Of a DNA stretch of 62,793 nt, positions 48,707-57,798 are shown one piece after another (within the stretch, counting starts at the first letter, position 1; each line of letters opens with the position of its first letter). The stretch covers positions 1 to 62,793 of the forward strand of contig JAJDTX010000123.1 of assembly GCA_022826925.1 (NCBI GenBank), given 5' to 3'. Source of the DNA: Bryobacterales bacterium. Lineage in GTDB: Bacteria; Acidobacteriota; Terriglobia; Bryobacterales; UBA6623. The notes below the pieces were generated by a model. It was not told the origin of the DNA. It did not search any database and was given only the letters and a program-made list of their open reading frames with translations. The position numbers and the translations under genes are program-made.

Positions 48707-50227
48707 ATGGTTACTAGAAATCAGCCAATCGGCCAAGCTTGGCTCCGGCAGGAACTGGGCCTTAAGGTGCCAAGACCAGCCGTTGAGAGTTTCATAACGG
48801 GAGGGCCAAGGCGTACCGAGTCTGACGATATCCAAGTCTGGGAATACTATCCCGGGCAGTACGGAACGGCGGACTCTGCAACTTCTCATTTGCGCTTTGC
48901 GCTACGAAACGAGGCGTTTGACCTCGGGCTTCTAGTCGCTGCGCTGAGGGTGATTGATCCCAAGGAACTGGAGGTCTGGGTGAAGAAGCAACCGACGGGC
49001 GAGTACGCCCGTCGCGCGTGGTATCTGTACGAGACCTTCACCCGCAAGACTCTGGATTTGGAAGACGTACACACGGGCAACTACATCCCGTTGCTAGACC
49101 CGCAGAAGCACCTCGTCAGCCAATCCCAGCGTTCGCGGCGTCACCGGGTGCAAGACAACCTCATGGGCACTGCCGGTCTTTGCCCTACAGTCCGTCGAAC
49201 GAGGCGTCTAGAAGATCGGATGGAGGTGCGCTTTGATCAAGAGGCCAAGAGCCTCGTCGAGAACGTAGATTCAACCACCCTCACCCGGGCGGTAAACAAT
49301 CTCTACTCAAAGGAGGCTCGCTCTACCTTTGAGATCGAGGGCGAGACCGCATCGGCCTCGCGTGCCGATCGTTTCGTGTCCGCCCTCAGCACTGCAGCTG
49401 ACTTCGACGCGCCAAGCAAGGCGGCCTTGGTTGGCCTACAGGCGACTATTGTGGAGCCGCGCTATGCGGCGGAAGGTTGGCGAGAGAGACAGCTTTTTGT
49501 AGGGCGGACGCTTGGCGGATACCGCGAGCACGTGGACTTCATCTGCCCGCGGCCTCAGGATCTTCCAGAGCTGATGGAAGCATGGACAACGATGACAAGG
49601 CGCGTTCTGGGGGGTGGTGTCGATGCCGTGGTCGCGGCTGCGGTAGTTGGCTTCTCGTTTGTGTTCATTCATCCGTTCGTGGATGGCAACGGGCGCATCC
49701 ATCGATTCTTGCTCCATCATGTGCTCTCGAAGCTGGGGTACAGCCCGCCGGGAGTCATTCTTCCGATCTCTGCGTCCATCGTGCGCAACCTACCTGAATA
49801 CGATTCCGTGCTTCAGTCTTTCTCCAAGCCTCTGTTCCCTTACATCGATTGGCATTTGCCCCCCGGAGGCGAGTTGGTCGTAGCCAACGACACTGCTGAC
49901 CACTACCGCTACTACGACGCGACCCGGTTCGCTGAGTATCTCTTTGATCGCGTCGAGGACACGCTACGTGAAGACTTACGAGACGAACTCAACTTTGTGG
50001 CGATCTTCGACAAAGCGTTTGGCGCTGTGCGCCAGATCGTCGAGATGCCCGATCGCCGGGCCTCGCTGTTCGTGCGGCTCTGCATGCAAAACGGCGGCCG
50101 CTTGGCAGCCCGAAAGCGAGGACAGTTCAATGAGTTGAACGACGACGAAGTGAGCGCGATGGAAGCGGAGGTGCGAGCAGCCGTGCAGAGCATCACGCCA
50201 AGGGACGGGGTCAAGCTCGCCGATTAG
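48707..50227 (+). CDS. Fic-domain AMP transferase-like protein
   Basis: 506 residues, cytoplasmic. The Fic catalytic motif HPFVDGNGRIHR is at 322-333 with all core residues (His322, Phe324, Asp326, Gly327, Asn328, Gly329, Arg330 or Arg333). An inhibitory-helix motif TFEIEG is at 207-212, N-terminal to the Fic core, which is the class II autoinhibited arrangement with Glu211 as the blocking residue. Family members usually transfer AMP to Ser, Thr or Tyr of target proteins. The long N-terminal part (1-190) is not recognised; the C-terminus (about 420-506) may be a winged helix. Moderate GC and an AT-rich leader suggest acquisition. Confidence 0.88.
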   Translation: MVTRNQPIGQAWLRQELGLKVPRPAVESFITGGPRRTESDDIQVWEYYPGQYGTADSATSHLRFALRNEAFDLGLLVAALRVIDPKELEVWVKKQPTGEYARRAWYLYETFTRKTLDLEDVHTGNYIPLLDPQKHLVSQSQRSRRHRVQDNLMGTAGLCPTVRRTRRLEDRMEVRFDQEAKSLVENVDSTTLTRAVNNLYSKEARSTFEIEGETASASRADRFVSALSTAADFDAPSKAALVGLQATIVEPRYAAEGWRERQLFVGRTLGGYREHVDFICPRPQDLPELMEAWTTMTRRVLGGGVDAVVAAAVVGFSFVFIHPFVDGNGRIHRFLLHHVLSKLGYSPPGVILPISASIVRNLPEYDSVLQSFSKPLFPYIDWHLPPGGELVVANDTADHYRYYDATRFAEYLFDRVEDTLREDLRDELNFVAIFDKAFGAVRQIVEMPDRRASLFVRLCMQNGGRLAARKRGQFNELNDDEVSAMEAEVRAAVQSITPRDGVKLAD

Positions 50228-50335
50228 TCGGGCCGCTCTTCGTCCGTGCCGATTTGTGCCGACTTCAGGCAGTCATCCGATCTGGTGGCTGCTAGCAGTG
50301 GTCGTTCCTTGATCACCGCTTCTTGCCACCGTTGC

Positions 50336-50500
50336 AAGTCGGTCGTGGCCGACTCTCAGTTGGTGTTCGGCGCGGGGCGCGGGGGGAACCGAAGCACGTA
50401 CAAGATCTGGGAGGAGGGCAAGCCGCCGGACTTCGTGCTGGAAGTGGCGTCGCCGTCGCCACAGACCGAACCACTGCTGCAATGCGTCGGTTGCGACCGT
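50336..50500 (+). pseudogene. Fragment of an Uma2-family gene
   Basis: A short plus-strand stretch encodes VFGAGRGGNRSTYKIW and then DFVLEVASPSPQTE. These match the middle of Uma2/DUF820 proteins, including the LEVASPS catalytic strand seen in the intact minus-strand gene next door (FVVEVASPS). No start or C-terminal half remains. The surrounding 50228-50598 holds nothing else recognisable. Confidence 0.6.
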
Positions 50501-50598
50501 CGCCGTCTGAACAGAAATCGTATCCGTAGTTGGGACCGGCAAGTCCTGCGCGGTGTTGTTTTCGCGGTTGGCCGGAGACCGCTCCGAACTCTGGAATC

Positions 50599-51417
50599 CT
50601 AGGCGGACTTGTCGGACAACCGCAGTTGCGCGTCCAATTCGCGGACCCGTTGATTCGCTTCCTCGCGCTCCCGCACCGCCTCGTCGCGTTCGCTCATCGC
50701 TTCCTCGCGCCCCCGCACTGCCTCGTCGCGTTCGCTCATCGCCTCGTCGCGTTGCCGCACTGCTCCGTCGCGCTGGCTCGCAGTTGCTTGCAGGGCCTCG
50801 CTGGTTTCCGCGTGCGTCAGCATGTCCCGGCCCAGCCGTGGATCATGGAAGCGCAGCAGCCACCGCTCCGCCCGCATCTCCAGCCCCAGCGCCTCGCTGC
50901 GGTGCCAGCCAGCCGCTCGCACAGCCCGCAGCCGCTCGTAGCGGCCACCCGCCAGCCGCCAGCCCTCCAGCCGCCCCGCAATCAGCTCGCCGAGCGGGTC
51001 GAAGCGCCAGTATTCGAGCACCCCCATCCGCTCGTACGTCGCTCGCTTGGTGGTCGCGTCGCGACGGCTCGTGGACGGTGACGCCACCTCCACCACGAAG
51101 CTCGGCACCACGCCGCCCTCCTCCCACAGCAGATACGACTTGCGCGCCTGCTTGTGCGCAGCGCCCAGCACCACGAACACGTCCGGCACCACCACGGCCG
51201 CGGGGTCGCCTTGTCGGTAGTACACCGCCATGCTGCCGGCCACGTAGGCGTCTTGCCGGGCCTTGAAATGCGTATCCAGCTGATCACGCATATCGATGAT
51301 CGACCGCGCGTGCGGGTCCGTCTCCATCAGGACCTTGCCGTCGGAGTAGGGGTACTCCACCGGTTGTCCTGCGTCCGGTTCGGTGAGGGCTTCCACAAGC
51401 GTGCCGGGAGCGGCCAT
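50599..51417 (-). CDS. Uma2-family (DUF820) restriction-endonuclease-fold protein with coiled-coil tail
   Basis: 272 residues. The N-terminal ~190 residues form a PD-(D/E)XK-like Uma2 domain: VVPDVFVVLG (Asp), PSFVVEVASPS (Glu-x-Ala-Ser), TKRATYERMGVLEYWRFDP. The last ~70 residues are a charged repeat of the SQRDEA/SERDEAVREREEA type, a coiled coil. The family has no proven function; it is expanded in Cyanobacteria and other bacteria and behaves like an accessory gene. A fragment of a second copy lies downstream in opposite orientation. Confidence 0.82.
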   Translation of the reverse strand: MAAPGTLVEALTEPDAGQPVEYPYSDGKVLMETDPHARSIIDMRDQLDTHFKARQDAYVAGSMAVYYRQGDPAAVVVPDVFVVLGAAHKQARKSYLLWEEGGVVPSFVVEVASPSTSRRDATTKRATYERMGVLEYWRFDPLGELIAGRLEGWRLAGGRYERLRAVRAAGWHRSEALGLEMRAERWLLRFHDPRLGRDMLTHAETSEALQATASQRDGAVRQRDEAMSERDEAVRGREEAMSERDEAVREREEANQRVRELDAQLRLSDKSA

Positions 51418-51872
51418 GGCTGCATGATAGCAGGCGGAATTGTGCCCCGGGCGCAGTCGGCGCGGGCCTGCTGGCTAGGTCCCGTTCCCTCGGCGCAGGC
51501 GCCTGAGGCCGAGCGTCAAACCGGCAGAGAATCGCTCCCCATGATCGAACTTGCCTCCATCGTCAAGCTTGCGCCGAGACAAGGGATGAGCCCTCCAAGG
51601 CATCGCTAGACCACCCGGCCCCAACGGGGACCGAGCCAGGCATCGGCATCCGGTAGAGGGCGGACTGACTCCCCGGGATCCCCGTCTAAGCCCGACAGTC
51701 TCTTGTCCCACCAGTCTGTCTGCTTTGGCGCGATCCTCATCGTCGCGTTGCGTTTCGGGGCTCGATGGTTGCCCTCCATGATCTGAGGCTCAGCCTCGCT
51801 AGCCTTCGATCCTGGGGCAGGGGCCGTGTTCGAGAATCTCCGCGAATCCTCCCTTGTAGTAGGCTTGTGCTG
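51418..51872. other. Intergenic region, no gene seen
   Basis: About 450 bases between the divergent Uma2 and malate-synthase-family genes. Frames present are GC-rich noise. An upstream in-frame extension of the malate synthase frame to 51765 lacks family similarity. Promoters for both genes must lie here. Confidence 0.4.
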
Positions 51873-53765
51873 ATGTCACATATCGATGGGTTGGATACCG
51901 GAGCGGGGGTTCTGGAGCAATACGCCGACGTATTTACGCCCAAGGCTCTCGACGTGATCGCAGGATTGGCCGCGCTAGATCGCGAACGCAAGGACTTGAT
52001 GCAGGCCAGATTGGAGCGCCGGCGCCGGCGCGCTCGGAATGCGGAGAGGATTCAGTTCCTGGATCCGGAATCGACGATTCCGCGCACACAGATTAAGGTC
52101 AGCGACGCACGGGCGGGGCGCTTTACCGGGTCCGCCATCCCGGAGGACCTCCAGTGCCAGTGGATACAGGGCACCGGGCCTGGCGCGAAACCTCGATCTT
52201 CGATCGAAAAGAGCATCCGGAACGTGGCCTACGCACTGCTTTCGGGCGCGGACGGGTGGATGTTCGACGGCGAGGACGCCTTGGGCCAGATCGAGACCAT
52301 GTCGCTCGACAACCAGCGAAACCTGCGCTTGGCGTTCGCTAGGGATCCGCTCTTCCTCAATGCCGCAGAGACTGTTGCAGGGGAGATGAACAGATGGGCG
52401 GAAGATTTCTTCGGCCACAAGATCATCGAAGACTGGCGAAGGCAGCTTGACTTCACCACCAAGATCTTCCGGGCGCGCGGTCTTCACCTGGAGGACCGCC
52501 ACGTTCGCAACTCTGACGGCAGCGGCTTTTCCGCGTCGATCGTCGATGCCGCCCTGTATGCCACCGGGAATCATCAGACCTTGGCGAACGAGGGCTCGAG
52601 CTTGGTTCTCTACCTTCCGAAGATCCAGACGGCGGAAGAAGCCGCGCTGTGGCACGAGATTCTCGGCGGAATAGAGTCGTCGTTGGGCCTGCAGGGCGGG
52701 GCGATCAAGACCTATGTCTTGGTCGAGCAGATCGAGGCCGCGTTCCAGTTGATGGAGATCCGGGCGGCCCTCGGGAACCGGTTCGTAGGATTCAACACCG
52801 GCCGCTGGGACTACATCAACAGCGTGGCTGACGCGATGGCCTGGCATCCGGACTTCATCCACCCGAACATTGATGCCGTGGTGATGACCTACGGCTACAT
52901 GCGGAACTACGAGGACCGTGTGCGGCGAGCCACCAACACTCCCGATGCGGAGGGCCAATGCGCGCTTTGGCAGGGCGGCATGGAACCCAACATTCCGGTC
53001 GGCTCTCCGGAGGGCGTTTCTGCGAGCATGCAGAAGGCGACTCTTGGTGCCGAGCGCGAACAAAGAGAGGGAGCCAGCGGCAAGTGGGTCGCCCACTGGA
53101 AGATGGTGCACATCATTCGGCCGGTCTGGGAGAAGGCAGGCCAGGCGAACCAAGCGGGCCGCTCGTTCCCGGCCCTGACGTACACCGATGCCGACGCCGA
53201 CGGCTTGGTGCTTCTCGAACCTGCGCCCCGCACGGTCCGCGGAGCCCGAGACCTAATCAGCGTGGCCGTCCAATATGGCAACGCCTTTGAACAGGGGTTC
53301 CAGGCGGCGGCCCTGAAGCCCGCAGACTTCTTCGGCAACGAAGACGTGCTCTACCTGATGGAAGACATGGCGACAGGGGAGATCCGGCTCAGCATCCTTT
53401 GGGAATGGCTGCACAAGAACGCTACCCTCACGGCCGCGGATGAGGAAACCGGTGCCGATGCAGGCGATCCGTTTACCGACGAGATGTTCTCACGGCTGCT
53501 TGCTGAAGAGTTCGCGAAGCTGCGCCAGGCGAGAGACGTTGACGTTCACGACGACTCGAAGGTCACGACGCTGCCGGTCTCGCGTGTTGTTGTCGACAAC
53601 TACGTGAGGTGCGACCAGAAGGCCCCGTGGATGGTCGACCTGCTCAACGTGAACCTGACGGTCGAGCAGGAGGAAGCGGCGAGGAGCCGGACGCAAGACT
53701 TCCTAGATCTGTTCTCCAGGCAGGGTATTCGCATCACCAAGAACCTCGATTTCGCAGCAGGGTAG
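51873..53765 (+). CDS. Malate synthase family protein
   Basis: 630 residues from the ATG at 51873. Malate synthase landmarks are RGLHLEDRHV, LYLPKIQTAEEAALW, KTYVLVEQIEAAFQLMEI and the family signature GFNTGRWDYI. A C-terminal block YLMEDMATGEIRLSILWEW with conserved Glu-Asp matches the distal part of the active-site domain. The enzyme class condenses glyoxylate with acetyl-CoA. The length is between type A (about 530) and type G (about 720). No isocitrate lyase is visible, so a full glyoxylate shunt cannot be claimed; a malate-synthase-like enzyme with other acyl-CoA substrates is possible. The gene is monocistronic. Confidence 0.82.
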   Translation: MSHIDGLDTGAGVLEQYADVFTPKALDVIAGLAALDRERKDLMQARLERRRRRARNAERIQFLDPESTIPRTQIKVSDARAGRFTGSAIPEDLQCQWIQGTGPGAKPRSSIEKSIRNVAYALLSGADGWMFDGEDALGQIETMSLDNQRNLRLAFARDPLFLNAAETVAGEMNRWAEDFFGHKIIEDWRRQLDFTTKIFRARGLHLEDRHVRNSDGSGFSASIVDAALYATGNHQTLANEGSSLVLYLPKIQTAEEAALWHEILGGIESSLGLQGGAIKTYVLVEQIEAAFQLMEIRAALGNRFVGFNTGRWDYINSVADAMAWHPDFIHPNIDAVVMTYGYMRNYEDRVRRATNTPDAEGQCALWQGGMEPNIPVGSPEGVSASMQKATLGAEREQREGASGKWVAHWKMVHIIRPVWEKAGQANQAGRSFPALTYTDADADGLVLLEPAPRTVRGARDLISVAVQYGNAFEQGFQAAALKPADFFGNEDVLYLMEDMATGEIRLSILWEWLHKNATLTAADEETGADAGDPFTDEMFSRLLAEEFAKLRQARDVDVHDDSKVTTLPVSRVVVDNYVRCDQKAPWMVDLLNVNLTVEQEEAARSRTQDFLDLFSRQGIRITKNLDFAAG

Positions 53766-53853
53766 CGTCTGCTCCGGCTCGGTCGCACTCCGAAAACCGG
53801 GAAATAGGTTGACAAGTGCGCGGGTCAAGTAGGAAGAGTCTACGTTTGGAAAG

Positions 53854-55191
53854 CTAGCGACTCGTCGATGGCTGCTCCGTGGCGCTCGCCTGGACTTCTT
53901 GCAACCATTCTCGGGCCTGATTCAGCATCGTTGCCGTCCGCACCGGCTCCTGTTCGGCGAGATTGGTCTGTTCCGCCAAGTCAGTGGAGAGATCGAACAG
54001 CTTCGGCTGTTCGTCGCCGTCTTCGCCGGTCACCAGCTTCCAGTTGCCATCGCGCATCGCCAACCCGTCCATGAAGCTCCAAAACACCGGGCCTCGCTCG
54101 ACGCTCGATCCCTGCAGGGTTTGGACCACGCTGACGCCGTCAAGCGGCCGGTCCGGCTTTGCTTCGATCCCGGCGAGTTCGGCGATGGTTGGCCAGATGT
54201 CCATCGTAGTGGCCAGCTGATCGGTTTGGCCGCCGGCTTGGATCGCGCCGGGCCGCCATGCGATCGCCGGCACACGGTGCCCGCCCTCCCAGACCGAGGC
54301 CTTGTGACCGCGCAACGCGCCGTTGCTGCCATCCGGGGTCGCGCCGTTGTCGGAGAAGAACAGCACGAGCGTGCGCTCGGCGATGCCTAGGCGGTTCAGA
54401 GTGTCGAGAATCTCGCCGACGCCGCGGTCCATTTCGGCGACCATCTCGTAATACTTCTGCCTGAGCTGCTCGTCAGAAAGCTCTTGGCGGCCCGAGAATC
54501 CGCCCACCTTGCGGAATCCGGCCGGGCCGTCGTCGGGGCCTTGGTATGGGTAGTGCGGCGCTTCGTGCGCGAGATACAGGCAAAAAGGCTCGTCTCTGCG
54601 CTCCTCGATGAAGCGCACGGCATGCTGGTTTATGAGCGTCGTCACGTAACCTCGCTCGCGCGACTGCTCTGCGCCGTGCCACCAGTCAAAGCGCCCGGCA
54701 CCGTCAACGTGGGAGAAAAAATCGACATTGCCGCTGACGTAGCCCTTGAATTCCACGAAACCGTGGCGCGTCGGATTGTATTGCGGGTAGTACCCCAGAT
54801 GCCACTTGCCGAAGATGGCTGTGGCATAACCCGCATCTTGGAGGGCCTCGGCGAACGTCCATTCGACATCCTGCAGGCCGTCCACGTGGGTGGGCAGGTG
54901 CTCGGGAGCGAAGATCACCACAGGCACCCCGGCGCGCTGCTGGTAGCGCCCCGTAAGCAGCGCGGCGCGCGTCGGGCTGCAGACGGCTCCGTTGGAGTGG
55001 AAGTCTGTGAACTTGAGACCCTCGAGAGCCATGCGGTCGAGGTTTGGGGTGTCGATCCAGCCGTCGTACGTGGACAGGTCGCCATAGCCGAGGTCATCGG
55101 CCATGATGACGACGAAGTTCAGGGGCCGCTCGTCGTCGACCGCGGCTGTACAGCCGAGAAGCAGAAGCGCAGCAGCTAGCAAGAATCGCAT
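53854..55191 (-). CDS. Lipoprotein sulfatase (type I, formylglycine)
   Basis: 445 residues with a lipobox signal (LLAAALLLLGC, Cys14). The sulfatase core starts FVVIMADDLGYGDLS with metal Asp31-Asp32. The formylglycine site is GAVCSPTRAALLTGRY with Cys71 in CxPxR, so maturation by an FGE-type enzyme is needed. ATAIFGKWHLGYYP and LVLFFSDNGATPDGSNGALRG supply the remaining conserved His, Lys, Asp and Asn. It probably removes sulfate from polysaccharides at the cell surface. A GH29 fucosidase and a large TonB receptor elsewhere in the window fit sulfated-fucan use, but they are not in one operon. No sulfatase-maturating gene is adjacent. Confidence 0.92.
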   Translation of the reverse strand: MRFLLAAALLLLGCTAAVDDERPLNFVVIMADDLGYGDLSTYDGWIDTPNLDRMALEGLKFTDFHSNGAVCSPTRAALLTGRYQQRAGVPVVIFAPEHLPTHVDGLQDVEWTFAEALQDAGYATAIFGKWHLGYYPQYNPTRHGFVEFKGYVSGNVDFFSHVDGAGRFDWWHGAEQSRERGYVTTLINQHAVRFIEERRDEPFCLYLAHEAPHYPYQGPDDGPAGFRKVGGFSGRQELSDEQLRQKYYEMVAEMDRGVGEILDTLNRLGIAERTLVLFFSDNGATPDGSNGALRGHKASVWEGGHRVPAIAWRPGAIQAGGQTDQLATTMDIWPTIAELAGIEAKPDRPLDGVSVVQTLQGSSVERGPVFWSFMDGLAMRDGNWKLVTGEDGDEQPKLFDLSTDLAEQTNLAEQEPVRTATMLNQAREWLQEVQASATEQPSTSR

Positions 55192-55295
55192 TTCGCCACT
55201 AGCCTACGCCAGTCGCGCGGGGATGAGCCTTGGGCCTGCCAGCGCGAGTTCCGCTGGTGGGCGTGAGTGGGGAGTTTCGTGCCGACTGCGATCAA
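55176..55295 (-). pseudogene. Decayed VapC (PIN) toxin start
   Basis: A TTG overlapping the VapB stop (ATTGA) opens a 39-residue frame that begins LIAVGTKLPTHAHQRNSRW. Typical VapC proteins begin MIAVDTN-hydrophobic-...-YAHxxDSxW; here the catalytic Asp is Gly and the Asn is Lys. The frame ends inside the start of the sulfatase gene. It is therefore an inactivated, truncated toxin. Confidence 0.55.
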
Positions 55296-55540
55296 TCGCG
55301 CCGACCTCCGTATGCGGCTTGCCGCATCGTCGGCCAGGTCTCGTCGCGAAACTCCGGCTGCAGACCGGAGCCGCCGACGCTCGCATCGCGCAGGCGGAAA
55401 GGCACGTGCATCCCCTTTTCAGCTCGCAGTGTCGAACGGATCCCGTTCTCAATGACGGCGCGAAGCGTGAGGCCGTACCTAGCTGCGTAGCGCTTGGCTT
55501 CCATCACCAAGTCGTCCGGAAGCTCCACTGTGGTCTTCAC
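55292..55540 (-). CDS. VapB-like antitoxin, orphan
   Basis: 82 residues starting MKTTVELPDDLVMEAKRYAARYGLTLRAVIE, the ribbon-helix-helix pattern of VapB/DUF2191 antitoxins. The C-terminal tail with FRLRDASVGGSGLQPEF and a Trp is the usual toxin-wrapping part. Its partner toxin should start at the overlapping TTG, where only a broken 39-residue frame remains. It may persist as an orphan DNA-binding regulator or an anti-addiction antitoxin. Confidence 0.75.
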   Translation of the reverse strand: MKTTVELPDDLVMEAKRYAARYGLTLRAVIENGIRSTLRAEKGMHVPFRLRDASVGGSGLQPEFRDETWPTMRQAAYGGRRD

Positions 55541-55713
55541 GGAACAAGCCTACCATCGGGTATGGATACCCGTATCCACTTGCGATTGGCCAGAGTGCGG
55601 TTGGGCAAAGTTGACGTCAGAGCGTTCCGAAGGCATGGCTAGCAGGAATCGCGTTTTCTCGCGGCGCTACGCCAGGAGGGCGCAGCGCTGGGGCGAGTAC
55701 GTGCGAATGGGGC

Positions 55714-57489
55714 TTACCGGACGAAGGCGGTGACGGAGCTGATCCCTTTGCCCTGCCTGACGGTGACAACGCTGTTCGCCGTGACCGATCCGAGATTCTC
55801 CTCGGAACCGTCCGGCCATGTGATTGATAGGTCTGCCGAGCTGGCCTCGCCGACGCCGAAATGTACGCGCAGATCGCTCTGCGAGATGTGGTAGCCGCCG
55901 CTTCTGACCTCGCTGATCTGGCCCGTGCCGCCCGCGGTCACGCCGATGCGCGCTCCGATCGCGGCTCGTCCCGAGCCAGACCGCGCGTCGACCAAGATCG
56001 CGTTCGCCGTGGGCGCGTACTGCTTGAGCAGGGACGGATCTTCGTGCATGTTGACGGTCACGATCTCGAGCGTGCCGTCGTTGTCCAGGTCGGCCACTGC
56101 AATCCCGCGCGAGGAGTGCATTTCGCTCACGCCCGGGCCTGCCGAGTCACTCAGATCATGGAAACGCCCCTGCCCGTAGTTCCAATACACCAGCCGCCGC
56201 TGTTTAAACGTCTCGCCCACGCCCGCCTTGTCAACGCCCGGGTAGACGTGCCCGTTGGCGACGAATATGTCCGTCAGGCCATCGTGGTCGATGTCAAGAA
56301 ACGCGGTGCCCCAGCCCAGGTACTTCGTGTTGACCGCCAAGCCGGTCGGCACGGTCTCGTCGATGAACATCTGCATGCCCTCGTTGAGATAGAGAGTATG
56401 GGTGTCGTTGGAAAAGTTGGTCTTGAAGATGTCCAGATCGCCGTCCAGGTCGAAGTCCGCCGCGGTCACGCCCATGCCGGCCTGCTCCTGGCCGTCCATG
56501 TTGTAGGCGGTGCCGGAAATGACGCCGATCTCCTCGAACGTGCCGTCGCCTTGGTTGTGGAAGAACAGGCTGGCCGTGGAGTCGCACGACACGTAGACAT
56601 CGACCCAGCCGTCGTTGTCGAAGTCTCCCGTCAGCGGCGTGAAGCCGTAGTATTGCTTGGCGGTGTCCACGCCGGCCGCCGCGGAGATGTCCCGGAACGA
56701 GCCCGTGCCATCGTTCTCGTACAGCGACATGGACTCGCCGGGCAGTCCTCGCGGGCCGCAGAGCACCGCGAGGCCCTTCCAGCGGCACTCGCTGTTCTCG
56801 CCCGGCTTGGGCGTCTTGGCCGGGTCGAAGCGCAGGTAGTTGGCCGAGAAGAGATCCAAGTCCCCGTCGCGGTCGAAGTCTAGGAACGCGCAGCCGGTCC
56901 CCCAGCGGGTGGAGGGTTCGGTCAGGCCGCGCTCGGCCGTCTGATCGACGAAGTTGCCCTTGCCGGTGTTGACATAGAGGCGATTCTGGCCCCAGTGCGG
57001 GATGTACAGATCCTCGAAGCCGTCGTCGTCCACATCGCCGACGCACGCGCCTTGGGCCCAGCCTGTGTGGCGGATGCCCGCCTCCTCGGTCACGTCGGCG
57101 AAGCGCAGCCCGCCCAGGTTGCGGTACAGGTAGTGGCGAGGTTCGGCCCCTTCTGCTTCGAACTGGTCGCCCCCGATCAGCAAGATGTCGGCCAGCCCGT
57201 CCCGGTCGTAGTCGAAGACGGCAGTGCCGGTGCCGGTAGACTCGACGATGTAGTTCTTGAAAGTGGGCGACCCTGACACTGCCACGCCGCGCAGACCCGC
57301 CTCTGCGGCGACATCCCGGTATTCGATCACGGGGGCCTCGACTCCTTCCGGCAGTGGCCGCTTGGGTTGGGCGGCGACATTGCTGGAAGCGGAGCCTTGA
57401 CCGAAGGCCGATCCCGCGCAGAGCGCTGTGCCGACAGCGACAGCGCAAAGGGCTGCGCCAGATCTCGTCCACCGCAAGTGCATGTCCAT
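55714..57489 (-). CDS. Exported CRTAC1 (FG-GAP/ASPIC-UnbV) protein
   Basis: 591 residues with a signal peptide (about 1-30, SGAALCAVAVGTALCAGSAFG). FG-GAP calcium loops include FDYDRDGLADILL, GDVDDDGFEDLYI, LDFDRDGDLDLFSANY, GDFDNDGWVDVYV, ADFDLDGDLDIF and LDIDHDGLTDIFVANGHVYP. An UnbV/ASPIC C-terminus has GAIGARIGVTAGG-like strands, EVRSGGYHISQSDLRVHFG and ITWPDGS. It is the third paralogue in the window. A large imperfect stem-loop (57506-57598) lies just upstream in the probable leader. Confidence 0.88.
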   Translation of the reverse strand: MDMHLRWTRSGAALCAVAVGTALCAGSAFGQGSASSNVAAQPKRPLPEGVEAPVIEYRDVAAEAGLRGVAVSGSPTFKNYIVESTGTGTAVFDYDRDGLADILLIGGDQFEAEGAEPRHYLYRNLGGLRFADVTEEAGIRHTGWAQGACVGDVDDDGFEDLYIPHWGQNRLYVNTGKGNFVDQTAERGLTEPSTRWGTGCAFLDFDRDGDLDLFSANYLRFDPAKTPKPGENSECRWKGLAVLCGPRGLPGESMSLYENDGTGSFRDISAAAGVDTAKQYYGFTPLTGDFDNDGWVDVYVSCDSTASLFFHNQGDGTFEEIGVISGTAYNMDGQEQAGMGVTAADFDLDGDLDIFKTNFSNDTHTLYLNEGMQMFIDETVPTGLAVNTKYLGWGTAFLDIDHDGLTDIFVANGHVYPGVDKAGVGETFKQRRLVYWNYGQGRFHDLSDSAGPGVSEMHSSRGIAVADLDNDGTLEIVTVNMHEDPSLLKQYAPTANAILVDARSGSGRAAIGARIGVTAGGTGQISEVRSGGYHISQSDLRVHFGVGEASSADLSITWPDGSEENLGSVTANSVVTVRQGKGISSVTAFVR

Positions 57490-57505
57490 GTTCAGGATAG
57501 CCAGT

Positions 57506-57598
57506 CAGCAAGCTGGCTGGCTGCGGGCTCTCCCAAGGCGGGGCGACACTTTCGAGGGCGGGGCGGGGAGCGCCCCTGCCCTTGGGAGCCGCTTGCTG
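57506..57598 (-). repeat. Large imperfect stem-loop ahead of the CRTAC1 gene
   Basis: Outer arms CAGCAAGC (57506-57513) and GCTTGCTG (57591-57598) are complementary. Inside, CTCCCAAGG and CCTTGGGAG also pair, as do GGGGCG and CGCCCC blocks. The structure ends about 17 bases before the CRTAC1 start and no Shine-Dalgarno is visible, so it could be a leader structure or a dispersed repeat. The remaining bases to 57798 show no gene. Confidence 0.45.
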
Positions 57599-57798
57599 GT
57601 CCGCTACGTTCTGTGAGAATCGAAGAAGGCTCCTAGCGCCTCGGAACTCGACGATCTTGTCCCCGGACTCAAGCGGCGCCTTCTCGAGCCATCTCGAGAC
57701 TGCGCGCGGCCAAGACGCGCGACCTCGCAACGCCCGCTTCAAGGCGATCCATTCGCGCTCTGACTGAGTCGGTTCTTCGCGCAGTCGCCGCCGGACCG

